Positions 8,156 to 16,251 of a DNA stretch of 38,798 nucleotides are shown piece by piece. Made by a program: the position numbers and the translations under genes. Under the pieces are notes generated by a model. It saw nothing but the letters and a program-made list of their open reading frames with translations, searched no databases and was not told where the DNA came from. Location: the NCBI GenBank assembly GCA_964617665.1, contig CAZUAH010000076.1:1-38798 (forward strand), read 5' to 3'. Source of the DNA: JADHUC01 sp964617665. GTDB taxonomy: Bacteria; Planctomycetota; Planctomycetia; Pirellulales; Pirellulaceae. The stretch's first letter is position 1. Every line of letters begins with the position of its first letter.

Positions 8156-9733
8156 TCATTCATCTACTGCCGGGCGAGAATTTGTCGCGACGAGACGAAG
8201 GTCGTCAGTATTGCCCACAGCGACGGCCCAATCGGTGCTTGCGGTCAATTTGATGGTTTGCTTCACCGGACGAAGCAGACCCAAGTCGATTTCGCGATAC
8301 TCTTTAGTCGCGTCCACGGCAACGGCTTTCAACGGCGAAGACGCGGCGGACAGGTCGACCTGGATAACATCGGTGTCTTCTTTGTAGAACACGTACCGCG
8401 CATTGTCGGACGTCTTCAAACAAAAGCCACCGGTCTGTTCGTTTGCCCGCACCATGTCCAGTAGAAATCGTCCTTTCCAGAAGTCTCGAACGCAGCGCAT
8501 TTGCTCTGGCTTCGGATAGGGGTGCGGGCTATTGGGATAGAATCCGTAGAAACCGCCCATGCCGCCAGCCATGGTCTGCCACCAAAGCAGACGGCGAGTT
8601 CCGTCCATGTCCAACTGGAACCCGTTGCGCAGATAGCTGTGACGTTCTTCGTAGAAGTGCGGCCGGTCAGGATCGCTCTGCAAGTCCTCAACGATCTCCT
8701 CATACTTCTTCGGCCCGTGCGACGTCGTGGTAAGCTGGACGCCCCGCCCGAAGCCATCGTACGAGTTCATGTTGTTCGCTCTCTTCGGTAGTTTGTGGCC
8801 ACGTGCGCAAAGCAGGTGATCCCAGGGCATGTGCTCATGCAGGTAATTAGACCAATCGTCAAGTTGGGTCCCTTTGGTCCACTCGTGCAAATCGAAGCCG
8901 TACCCCATCGACCAACCGGGCAGCGGACCGAGGCGTGCAGCGATATAACGCTGAAGCCGTCGGTCGGCCGGCCCGTTGATGCCGCCCACGCCGATGGGAG
9001 TCCACTTGCGCGACTCGTCGCCCCAAGCCCAGAGGTGCACCCGGCATCCTCGGCGGTGGGCCGCCGTAAGCGCGTTTTCCAGAACTTCAAACGTCTTCAG
9101 GTCCGGATTCTCGCTGTCATGCTCGCTGTACTTCAGAGCACCGTAGCGAAACCAATTGTTCACAACATGCACGAAGACCGTGTCAAAACCGTGTTTCGCC
9201 GCGTCGTCCAGACACGCCTGAAATTCATCCGCCTTGTCGGGCAGCCCGGTGATGGTGCCGGTATATCGCGTCCGGTTCATGTAGACATTGAAGCGGTACG
9301 CCTCAAGATGCGCGTCATCGCCCGCCTGAATGGCGAAGCGGTTTCCTTTGTGTGTGAGGAAACCCCTGATATTCGGATCCGGGTTGGGCCGAACGATGAT
9401 CTTGCCGCTGTGGCCCGTCAGCTCAGGATCGTCGCTGACCGTCGTAAATCGCCACGACCCTAATCGAGTTCCGGTGAAACGGAACTTCCACGTATTGCTG
9501 CCCGCGTAGAACATCCCCGTCGTTCGCGATTCGCTGCTGTCGTCGTGTGAAAACGTCACCCGAGCAACTACATCGAACGGATTACCCTCGTATGACGGAT
9601 TCTCCAGCGACCACTCCTCGTGCAGCCACATCGTCGCATCGCGGGCCTCAAACTCGGCGGCGTCGAGCCGCGAGGCAAGCATGATGGCAAACCACACAGC
9701 ACACGGCACCAGTCTCACGCATCTCGCGTTCAC
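8156..9733 (-). CDS. DUF5060 glycoside-hydrolase-like exported protein
   Basis: A 525-residue protein starting at a GTG (9733) with GGAGAG upstream. Residues 1-25 are a signal peptide ending LASRLDAA. Residues 28-118 match the DUF5060 beta-sandwich (NPSYEGNPFDVVARVTFSH, TNTWKF-like NTWKFRFTGTRLGSW). Residues 120-430 look like a TIM-barrel glycosidase: YRFNVYMNRTRYTGT, HGFDTVFVHVVNNWF, RGCRVHLWAWGDES, LLWWQTMAGGMGGFYGFYP. The last 90 residues resemble the collagen-binding-like beta domain often found with this arrangement (RYVFYKEDTDVIQVDLS). Families with this layout include GH140-type apiosidases and relatives that cut plant or algal glycans; the exact substrate is not readable. The gene lies 25 bases after the serine hydrolase/DUF4185 gene and 75 bases before the PQQ fusion, so co-transcription is likely. 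Confidence 0.8.
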   Translation of the reverse strand: MNARCVRLVPCAVWFAIMLASRLDAAEFEARDATMWLHEEWSLENPSYEGNPFDVVARVTFSHDDSSESRTTGMFYAGSNTWKFRFTGTRLGSWRFTTVSDDPELTGHSGKIIVRPNPDPNIRGFLTHKGNRFAIQAGDDAHLEAYRFNVYMNRTRYTGTITGLPDKADEFQACLDDAAKHGFDTVFVHVVNNWFRYGALKYSEHDSENPDLKTFEVLENALTAAHRRGCRVHLWAWGDESRKWTPIGVGGINGPADRRLQRYIAARLGPLPGWSMGYGFDLHEWTKGTQLDDWSNYLHEHMPWDHLLCARGHKLPKRANNMNSYDGFGRGVQLTTTSHGPKKYEEIVEDLQSDPDRPHFYEERHSYLRNGFQLDMDGTRRLLWWQTMAGGMGGFYGFYPNSPHPYPKPEQMRCVRDFWKGRFLLDMVRANEQTGGFCLKTSDNARYVFYKEDTDVIQVDLSAASSPLKAVAVDATKEYREIDLGLLRPVKQTIKLTASTDWAVAVGNTDDLRLVATNSRPAVDE

Positions 9734-9758
9734 GCATTCTCTCCGATTCTGATTCTTC

Positions 9759-11852
9759 CTATTCGACGAGCCTCAGTGTCCCCTTACGAACGGAAAAACA
9801 GTCGTCGCCGGAGAATACCAAGTGAACTGTGCGGCCTTCGTCGCTCATCCACTTCGTGGGCAGGCAAGATGTTTCTCCAGGGCCGACATCCCACTCGTCG
9901 GTGTAGAACACTGTCCTCCATGGTCCCCATGGTTCGGGTGCGTCGTAAATCGCAAAGCCGCCGCGGAAGCGAGTGTCGTTGCCGGCGCCGGTTTGACACC
10001 AGAGGTATCGTCGCAGCCCAGCGTTGTAGCTGACCGACGAACGATAGCATTGACCTTCGTGGACGAAAATGGCACCACGCCGTTCGACATCTCGCGTCCA
10101 CATAGGGTCGCCTTTGATGTCCAACCTTTCGAAGAACTCGTAGGCATCTCGTTTCTTGATCTGTTTTGCAGGCACACGAGCGAGAACCATGCGGTCGGCT
10201 CGTTTGTAGGCACTGTCCGAATCTTGTGAATAGATGTAGACGTACTCGTCGCGTGCCCCGTCGTAGTTGCGGCCGAAGTTCAGGAAGGCGGGATAGCCGA
10301 AGCTGGTTTCAAGCTTCCACGGACTCCACGTCCAAGTTCGGCCGTGATCACCGGACCATGCGAGTTGCGAGTTTCCCGTGTTGCGGACGAGCATGTACAG
10401 CACGCCATCGACTATCAGCATGCCGCTGACCTTGGGACCGCTCGCGCCGCCACCCTTTCGCTCGGCCGTCGGCGAACGGAGATTCGTACCGCGAAAGTCA
10501 TCCGGCCCACCTGTTACCTTGACCAGGCCCATACTGAGCTTCTGTTCGACGAACGGTTCAAAACCTCGACCGTCGCCGTAAGCGGTGTAAAGGTGGTCGT
10601 CGTCGCCCCATGTGATCGGCCAATTGTCGCCGCCCTTGGCCTTGCGGACGATCGTCGAAGCTGGCGCCCACTCGATGTCTTTGATGACCGGGCTGGGCGG
10701 ATAGGGCGGCCCGTCGGCGATTGCGGAAACGAAAAACGTGGCTGGTTGCTCTTGGGATTCAATATCTGTTCGCGACCTGTCCTTGCGAACCGATGCGACG
10801 ATCGGCCCCAGAAACGGACGAAGCACGTCGTAGTGACCGTCCCAGTTGCGTTGCCAGGATTTGCCCGCTCGCGAGACAACAATGTCTAAACTCGGAATGA
10901 CTACAATCAGACTGTCGTACAACCCCCACGACCAGAACGCATCACGAGGGATCTCTTTCAACGTTCCATCCGCGTTGTTCCACCACAGAAGCCCATAATG
11001 ATCCGATGCGTTGCCGTAACGTTTCTGATCGACCTCGGGCAGACCGACGACAGCTTCCACGGTTCGACTGGCCGCTCCAACAAACTCGCGCGGGATGATT
11101 TGTTTACCCTTCCATTTGCCGCCACGAAGGTACAGGTAACCGATCCGCGCCATGGCATCCACGTTGGCACTGATCCCCGATCCAAACTCGCGCCGCATCA
11201 CGCCGTCGATTTTCGCGTCGCGGTACGAGTTCCGCCGCCACGCCAAATCGGAACGCTTGATGCCCAGTGGCGTGAAGACTCGCTCGAACATCAATTCGTC
11301 CACGTCGCGACCGTACGCCAGCGTCACGCACTCGGCCAACCAGTTGGGGCCGCCGTCGCTGTAAGCCCATTTGGTTCCAATCTCGAAGATCAACTTGGTG
11401 TAGCCGCCCGGCTTTTCAAAGCCAGCCGTCTGTGTGGCCAAGTGCTGGATCGTGATGTTCCCGATCCAGCCGGTCTTCTTGTTAGCATCCGGCGGAACGG
11501 CAAACGTCGGATGGTGCTTGACGACTTTGTCTTCGAGACCGATCTTTCCATCCGAGATCGCCAGGCCTAACGCCGTGATGCCGATCGACTTAGTGGTCGA
11601 TTTCAGATCGTACCGTCTGCGCAAATCTCCCCATGACATGACAAGCTTGCCATGTCGTGTGATGTACCCCGATCCGCCGCCCGTCAACGCATAGTCCCTA
11701 GCATGGACAAGCTGTGCTTCGTCCATGCCGACATCCGCAGGTTTGGCTGTCTGCCACTTGGGCAACGGCCAGACATCATCGGCCCCATCGCAAGGCTCCG
11801 CAGCCGCGTAGGACAACACAATTGGAACTACGAAGAGAATCAGCCTGTTCAC
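9759..11852 (-). CDS. Fusion of class C beta-lactamase-like serine hydrolase and DUF4185-like propeller
   Basis: A 697-residue protein starting with GTG at 11852, with GAGGAG eight bases upstream. Residues 1-24 are a signal peptide. Residues 25-355 are a serine beta-lactamase-like hydrolase/esterase: the S-x-x-K nucleophile motif is S85-T-T-K88, the Tyr motif reads YSD (in WAYSDGGPNWL), and the domain ends at IVVIPSLDIVVSRAG with the usual SWGLYDS strand. These enzymes are esterases, amidases or DD-peptidase relatives. Residues about 375-697 are a DUF4185-like five-bladed propeller (WPITWGDDDHLYTAYGDG, NSQLAWSGDHGRTWTWS, FLNFGRNYDGARDEYVYIYS, MSDEGRTVHLVFSGDD), a fold seen in carbohydrate-active exported proteins. 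The two halves are normally separate proteins; the frame is continuous across the join. It heads the likely unit with the DUF5060 and PQQ-fusion genes. Confidence 0.82.
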   Translation of the reverse strand: MNRLILFVVPIVLSYAAAEPCDGADDVWPLPKWQTAKPADVGMDEAQLVHARDYALTGGGSGYITRHGKLVMSWGDLRRRYDLKSTTKSIGITALGLAISDGKIGLEDKVVKHHPTFAVPPDANKKTGWIGNITIQHLATQTAGFEKPGGYTKLIFEIGTKWAYSDGGPNWLAECVTLAYGRDVDELMFERVFTPLGIKRSDLAWRRNSYRDAKIDGVMRREFGSGISANVDAMARIGYLYLRGGKWKGKQIIPREFVGAASRTVEAVVGLPEVDQKRYGNASDHYGLLWWNNADGTLKEIPRDAFWSWGLYDSLIVVIPSLDIVVSRAGKSWQRNWDGHYDVLRPFLGPIVASVRKDRSRTDIESQEQPATFFVSAIADGPPYPPSPVIKDIEWAPASTIVRKAKGGDNWPITWGDDDHLYTAYGDGRGFEPFVEQKLSMGLVKVTGGPDDFRGTNLRSPTAERKGGGASGPKVSGMLIVDGVLYMLVRNTGNSQLAWSGDHGRTWTWSPWKLETSFGYPAFLNFGRNYDGARDEYVYIYSQDSDSAYKRADRMVLARVPAKQIKKRDAYEFFERLDIKGDPMWTRDVERRGAIFVHEGQCYRSSVSYNAGLRRYLWCQTGAGNDTRFRGGFAIYDAPEPWGPWRTVFYTDEWDVGPGETSCLPTKWMSDEGRTVHLVFSGDDCFSVRKGTLRLVE

Positions 11853-11965
11853 TTGACAATCTCCTCTGTGGTTTCAATGTCTCGCAGGGCAAGTGCTCGT
11901 TGCCGATAGTCGCGCCTATTCTATCGTCGGACAAGCAGAGCTGCCAGCAACATCGTTCAGACCCT

Positions 11966-12373
11966 TCAAGTCCGAACGCGACCCGAATAGAACCTCCACA
12001 GGGCATGCAAAACGAAAGGCGAAAGGCAGCCAGCAGTGTGGCCAGATATCGCAATGACGAGACGGACGATGATGTTCCGCTCGTCCTCGAAGAAAACGGC
12101 GTACACTGCAGAGGGGAAGCACCAACAGACGCAGAAGAACAGAAACGACCAATCAAAGAGACCACGGAAACGATGCGACCACTTGTAGTGCTGGCCTAGA
12201 TAGCAGTAGATCGAATCAAGGACGACCATGCAGGGAACGCCCAGAGATGCTGATATGAAGAAGATTCTCGCCAGCCCGCTTTGCCTGGCGTAACTGAGAA
12301 GCGCCAGCCAAGCGCAGATCAGCCCGACCGTCCTCGCGAGCGAGGCGAGACTGAATTGCAGTGGGTTTCCCAT
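11966..12373 (-). CDS. Small four-helix membrane protein, unknown
   Basis: A 135-residue protein with about four hydrophobic segments: LARTVGLICAWLALLSYA, ARIFFISASLGVPCMVVLD, LFDWSFLFFCVCWCFPSAVYAVFF and NIIVRLVIAISGHTAGCL. The N-terminus (LQFSLASLARTVGLICAWLAL) resembles the FSLRTLL-type start seen in many small planctomycetal membrane proteins, which supports it as a real gene. The ribosome site is weak (GAAGGCGACGATGTC before the ATG). No function can be given. It precedes the serine hydrolase gene by 113 bases on the same strand. Confidence 0.5.
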   Translation of the reverse strand: MGNPLQFSLASLARTVGLICAWLALLSYARQSGLARIFFISASLGVPCMVVLDSIYCYLGQHYKWSHRFRGLFDWSFLFFCVCWCFPSAVYAVFFEDERNIIVRLVIAISGHTAGCLSPFVLHALWRFYSGRVRT

Positions 12374-12698
12374 GACATCGTCGCCTTCGAATCGGATGCC
12401 CTCTTTTGTAGCAGGCGGGCGGGAGAATGGGAATCAAACCAGAAGGTCCGCCGACGGTCGGGCCCAACACGAAGGGCAGGAGGAACATGGCAGGTATTCT
12501 CAAACAACGTGGAGGCGAGAGGCGTTTCAGTTCAAGGCATCTGATGGCAGGTGACGTACAATCCGCTCGGGGAAGGTGCCACTGCAAACGCTGTCGTCAA
12601 CTTGACAGCGAGATTGACGACCGCATATCGTTGACACCGTAAACGAGAATTCGGCATTCTGTGCCCAGCCAACGAAGGCCCTTTGACGAGCGAAGCCC
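12374..12698. other. Divergent intergenic region
   Basis: These 325 bases lie between the small membrane gene (minus) and the second PQQ-fusion gene (plus). No convincing gene was found. A candidate promoter for the plus-strand gene is at 12602-12631. TTGAC occurs three times within 35 bases (12602, 12614, 12631), which may be chance or an operator-like cluster. Confidence 0.45.
12602..12631 (+). promoter_or_regulatory. Candidate sigma-70 promoter for second PQQ-fusion gene
   Basis: A perfect TTGACA at 12602-12607 is followed after 18 bases by TATCGT at 12626-12631 (four of six). The start codon is at 12699, so the leader would be about 60 bases. Prediction by eye. Confidence 0.4.
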
Positions 12699-15600
12699 AT
12701 GAACGCATTTAAGCCGCTTCAACTGATGTGGTCCATTGTCCCGGCTCTCCTTGCCACGGCGGCCTTTGCCGCAGAAAGTGCCGACGAAATCCTGAACGCC
12801 GCGGGCGTAAGGGGCGGGCTGATCGTTCACGTCGGCTGTGGGGACGGCCGATTGACCGCCGCACCGTGGACAAACGATGCCTGCCTTGTCCAAGGTTTGG
12901 AGCCGGATGAAGACCAGGTAGAACAAGCCCGGACGTATCTCCGATCACAGAATCTATGCGGTTCCGTCTCGATCAAACACTGGCCCTGCAATTACCTACC
13001 TTACGCCGACAACCTTGTGAATTTGCTGGTGGCAAGTGGCGAGTGCCGAGTGCCAAAGGAAGAACTTCTTCGCGTGCTCGTTCCCGGCGGCATGGCTGTC
13101 ACTCTGGACTCGCAACTCTCGATTCTAGACTCCTTCCGCAAGCCCTGGCCGGACGACATCGACGAGTGGACACACTGGCTTCACGGCCCTGACAACAACC
13201 CCGTCGCGCAGGATAAGCGAGTTGGACCACCACGACGGGTGCAATGGATCGCGACGCCCAAGTGGCCGAAGTCTCACGATGCACCTCCGTCGATGACCGG
13301 CCTGGTAACGGCCCAAGGCCGGATGTTCTGTATTGCCGACGAGGGGCCAGCCGGCATCAAGCACCCCCAGCACAAATTGGAGCGATGGGCCTTGTTGGCG
13401 CGCGACGCCTTCAACGGTGTTCTGTTGTGGAAGAAGCCGATCGAAGATTGGGGGACCGGCGCCTGGTCGCCGAAGGACTATCCGTATGGCTTTGGCCCGT
13501 GGACGGTGAATCCCAGGATGATCCACCAGAGGTTGGTGGCCGTGGGGGATCACGTCTTTGTGACGCTGGGCTTCGGCGCGCCCATCAGCATGCTCGACGC
13601 GGCCAGTGGCGATATCCTGGGGACTTTCGAGGAAACCGGTTTTGCGTCAGAGGTCCTTGTCGAAGATGGGCGGCTGTTTGCGGTCGTCGACCGAGACGCT
13701 CAGGAAGCTGGAGCACACACGCCGACACCGCAGAAAAGTGTTTTAGCAATCGACATCGAATCGCGCGAGAAGCTTTGGGAAAGAAGAGGATTTGTCGGCA
13801 TTACTGACGGTCGACGCCGTGGCTTCGATGCAACACTGACGCGTCTGCATCTTACGTCTGGCGCCGAAAAGGTCTATTTTCTGGAAAACAACGATATCCT
13901 TGCCCTCGATGCCGATACGGGCAAGCAGGCGTGGAGCATTCCGCGTCCCAAGAAGATCAGCCGCCGCAATCCGCAGGATCTTCACCCGGTCAACGATCCG
14001 TGGGATTTGGGCGGGCTGCTGTATTCCGATGGTGTTCTATACTGCTGGCAACATCAATATCCGCCCGACCGAGCCTCGCAGTATCGCATGGACCTACTGG
14101 CCATCTCGACAGACGATGGCAAGATCCTATGGGAAAGGACCTGCGGCGGTGCCGGCTTTGCGTCGTTCGCAAGCGTGTACAAAGCGCGGGGCCTTCTGTG
14201 GGTGCAATCGCCACCGGAATATGCCGAGCGAAGGACGGTGGAGTCGTACGACTTCCTTGGATTGAATCCCAAGACCGGCGAAGTCGTCAGCAACCACTCC
14301 ATCGAACCGATCTTCAACGGCGCCATCCACCACCACCGATGCTACCGAAACAAGGCCACGGAGAACTTCGTCATTTTCTCGCGTAACGGCCTCGAATACG
14401 TCGATCTTGATTCCGGTCAGATTGACTTCAACCGCTGGGTGCGCGGAATATGCCAGTACGGCGTCATGCCGGCCAATGGGTTGCTCTACGTGCCGCCCCA
14501 GCCGTGTGCCTGTTTCGCGCCAGTCCGGCTGAGTGGCTACCATGCTTTTGCCGCCAAGCCCGACGACAGCACACCGTATAGGGAACCCTCGAAACGTCTG
14601 CACAAAGGTCGGGCCTACGCTGAACCCGTCGACGCGAGTAATTCTCAGGACGAATGGCCGGTGTACCGTCACGATGTACAGCGGTCCGGCGCGGCCAGCT
14701 GCGAGGTATCGGCGGACCTCAATCAACGTTGGGTCGCGTGCTTTGACGAACCGATCACAGCTCCCACCGTAGCCCAGAAGAGAGCCTTTGTGGCGACGCA
14801 GCATAGTAACCGTGTTTGCGCCGTCAACGCTGACAGCGGAGACCTGCTATGGTCCTATGCGGCAAGCAACAAGGTGGATACGCCGCCGACCATCGCGAAT
14901 GGAAGAGTGTATTTCGGGACTGCCGACGGAGAAGTGTGCTGCCTGCGAGTATCGGACGGTGCGCTGGTATGGCGATTTGACACCAATCCGGCCGTCAGGC
15001 ACATCGTCAGTTATGGCAATGTGGAATCAGCCTGGCCCGTGCACGGCAGCGTCGTAGTCAACGACGGCGTGGTCTATTTCTCTGCGGGCCGTTCTTCTTA
15101 CTTGGATGGTGGTTTGTACTTCTACGCCCATGACGCTGAGACGGGTGCGGTGATTCGCTCGGCCCCATATCGCTCGCTGGACGAGGAGCGGGCGATAGAG
15201 CGAAACGGACAGCCCATCGCTATCATGGGTGCGTTCAACGACCTGCTCGTCTACGACGATGGTACCCTGTTCTTGAAGAACCTCGTCGTCGACTGCGATA
15301 CTCTCGATGTCAGCGCGAACCTGTGGAAGTACATCCCCGCCGGTAGAGTCTTTCCCTACGCCGGCAGCCCTTTGAGTGCCGTGCCCGGTTTCCTTGACGA
15401 CAGCGGGTTCGATCGTGTCGGTTGGATCCTTGACCATAACCTGCGAGCCAAGATGATCGTCTACAACGACAAAGCCGCGTTCGCCACGCGATGGCGGACC
15501 CCAACAACTTTCTGGCACAAGACCCTGTTTGAAGTTGGCAAGTCGCAACACTCTGTCTTTGCACAGCGTCGCAAGCAGCGGAAGACGGTGACCCCGACGG

Positions 15601-15905
15601 CCAACGGATTCGCGCTCGAGAAAGAATGGCAGATGCCCGTTCCGATGCGAGTTCGCGCCATGGTCCTGGCCGAGAATGCCCTTCTCCTGGCCGGAGTTCC
15701 CTGGCCAGATAATGCCGACGATGTCCTTGCGGCGCTTCAAGGAGACAACGGCGGGATCCTGCTTGCCCTCGATCCGTCGAACGGCAGTGTACTCGGCGAG
15801 CGCACGTTAGACGCCCTGCCGGTCTGGGACGGCATGGCCGCGGCGTACGACGACCTGTTTGTTACCACAAAAGACGGCAGCCTTTTATGTCTTGGCGCGA
15901 AATAG
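12699..15905 (+). CDS. Exported methyltransferase-like/PQQ beta-propeller fusion (copy 2)
   Basis: A 1068-residue paralogue of the minus-strand protein at 4883-8080 with the same order of parts. Residues 1-25 are a signal peptide ending ALLATAAFA. Residues 28-135 are methyltransferase-like: LIVHVGCGDG (41-50), VQGLEPD, LPYADNLVNLLV and RVLVPGG. The linker DEWTHWLHGPDNNP follows. Two PQQ-type propellers come next, with docking repeats AIDIESREKLW, ALDADTGKQAW and AVNADSGDLLW, and the second propeller opening with DEWPVYRHDVQRSG. The ribosome site is weak. The gene stands alone on the plus strand, divergent from the small membrane gene and convergent with the EthD gene (11 bases). Its role is probably that of a secreted binding or assembly-type propeller; no enzymatic residues beyond the SAM-like glycine motif were seen. 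Confidence 0.85.
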   Translation: MNAFKPLQLMWSIVPALLATAAFAAESADEILNAAGVRGGLIVHVGCGDGRLTAAPWTNDACLVQGLEPDEDQVEQARTYLRSQNLCGSVSIKHWPCNYLPYADNLVNLLVASGECRVPKEELLRVLVPGGMAVTLDSQLSILDSFRKPWPDDIDEWTHWLHGPDNNPVAQDKRVGPPRRVQWIATPKWPKSHDAPPSMTGLVTAQGRMFCIADEGPAGIKHPQHKLERWALLARDAFNGVLLWKKPIEDWGTGAWSPKDYPYGFGPWTVNPRMIHQRLVAVGDHVFVTLGFGAPISMLDAASGDILGTFEETGFASEVLVEDGRLFAVVDRDAQEAGAHTPTPQKSVLAIDIESREKLWERRGFVGITDGRRRGFDATLTRLHLTSGAEKVYFLENNDILALDADTGKQAWSIPRPKKISRRNPQDLHPVNDPWDLGGLLYSDGVLYCWQHQYPPDRASQYRMDLLAISTDDGKILWERTCGGAGFASFASVYKARGLLWVQSPPEYAERRTVESYDFLGLNPKTGEVVSNHSIEPIFNGAIHHHRCYRNKATENFVIFSRNGLEYVDLDSGQIDFNRWVRGICQYGVMPANGLLYVPPQPCACFAPVRLSGYHAFAAKPDDSTPYREPSKRLHKGRAYAEPVDASNSQDEWPVYRHDVQRSGAASCEVSADLNQRWVACFDEPITAPTVAQKRAFVATQHSNRVCAVNADSGDLLWSYAASNKVDTPPTIANGRVYFGTADGEVCCLRVSDGALVWRFDTNPAVRHIVSYGNVESAWPVHGSVVVNDGVVYFSAGRSSYLDGGLYFYAHDAETGAVIRSAPYRSLDEERAIERNGQPIAIMGAFNDLLVYDDGTLFLKNLVVDCDTLDVSANLWKYIPAGRVFPYAGSPLSAVPGFLDDSGFDRVGWILDHNLRAKMIVYNDKAAFATRWRTPTTFWHKTLFEVGKSQHSVFAQRRKQRKTVTPTANGFALEKEWQMPVPMRVRAMVLAENALLLAGVPWPDNADDVLAALQGDNGGILLALDPSNGSVLGERTLDALPVWDGMAAAYDDLFVTTKDGSLLCLGAK

Positions 15906-15916
15906 CTTCGCGGCAT

Positions 15917-16231
15917 TCACAGCTTTTCGTAGTCGCTGATCTGGATAATCGGCTCGATGTTTGTGTAGTTGGGGATATCGGCAACGAGTTCGGCCCCGAC
16001 TTGGGCAAAGCCCGCCTGGAATGCCTCCAGCGTCTCGAAAAACATGTAACCAATCGTCGCGTACGGAGCGGGCCCATCGCCTAGTCCGGCGATGCCCGCA
16101 TCCACTTCGCAGCCAAGCAGGCCCAAAGGATTGAGCTTCTCCTGGACTAGTTTCATGTGCGTGTTCTTATAGTAGTCCACGTCGAACGTCTTGCCCTCGG
16201 CATTCGGGTAAGCCACGGCTATACGGATCAT
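15917..16231 (-). CDS. EthD-family (ferredoxin-fold) small protein
   Basis: A 104-residue protein with AAAGGAG eight bases before the ATG. The sequence fits the EthD dimeric alpha/beta-barrel family: an opening strand MIRIAVAYP, the hallmark DVDYYKNTHMKLV, a glycine-rich middle, and FFETLEAFQAGFAQVG before the closing strand. The residues after Y-x-x-x-H in the family often serve ring-cleavage or etherolytic chemistry, but many members have no known reaction. It is the last gene of the unit MFS, VOC, large exported protein, EthD, starting 20 bases after the large gene stops. It has no signal peptide and so is cytoplasmic. Confidence 0.88.
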   Translation of the reverse strand: MIRIAVAYPNAEGKTFDVDYYKNTHMKLVQEKLNPLGLLGCEVDAGIAGLGDGPAPYATIGYMFFETLEAFQAGFAQVGAELVADIPNYTNIEPIIQISDYEKL

Positions 16232-16251
16232 CTTGTTCTCCTTTCCAATCT

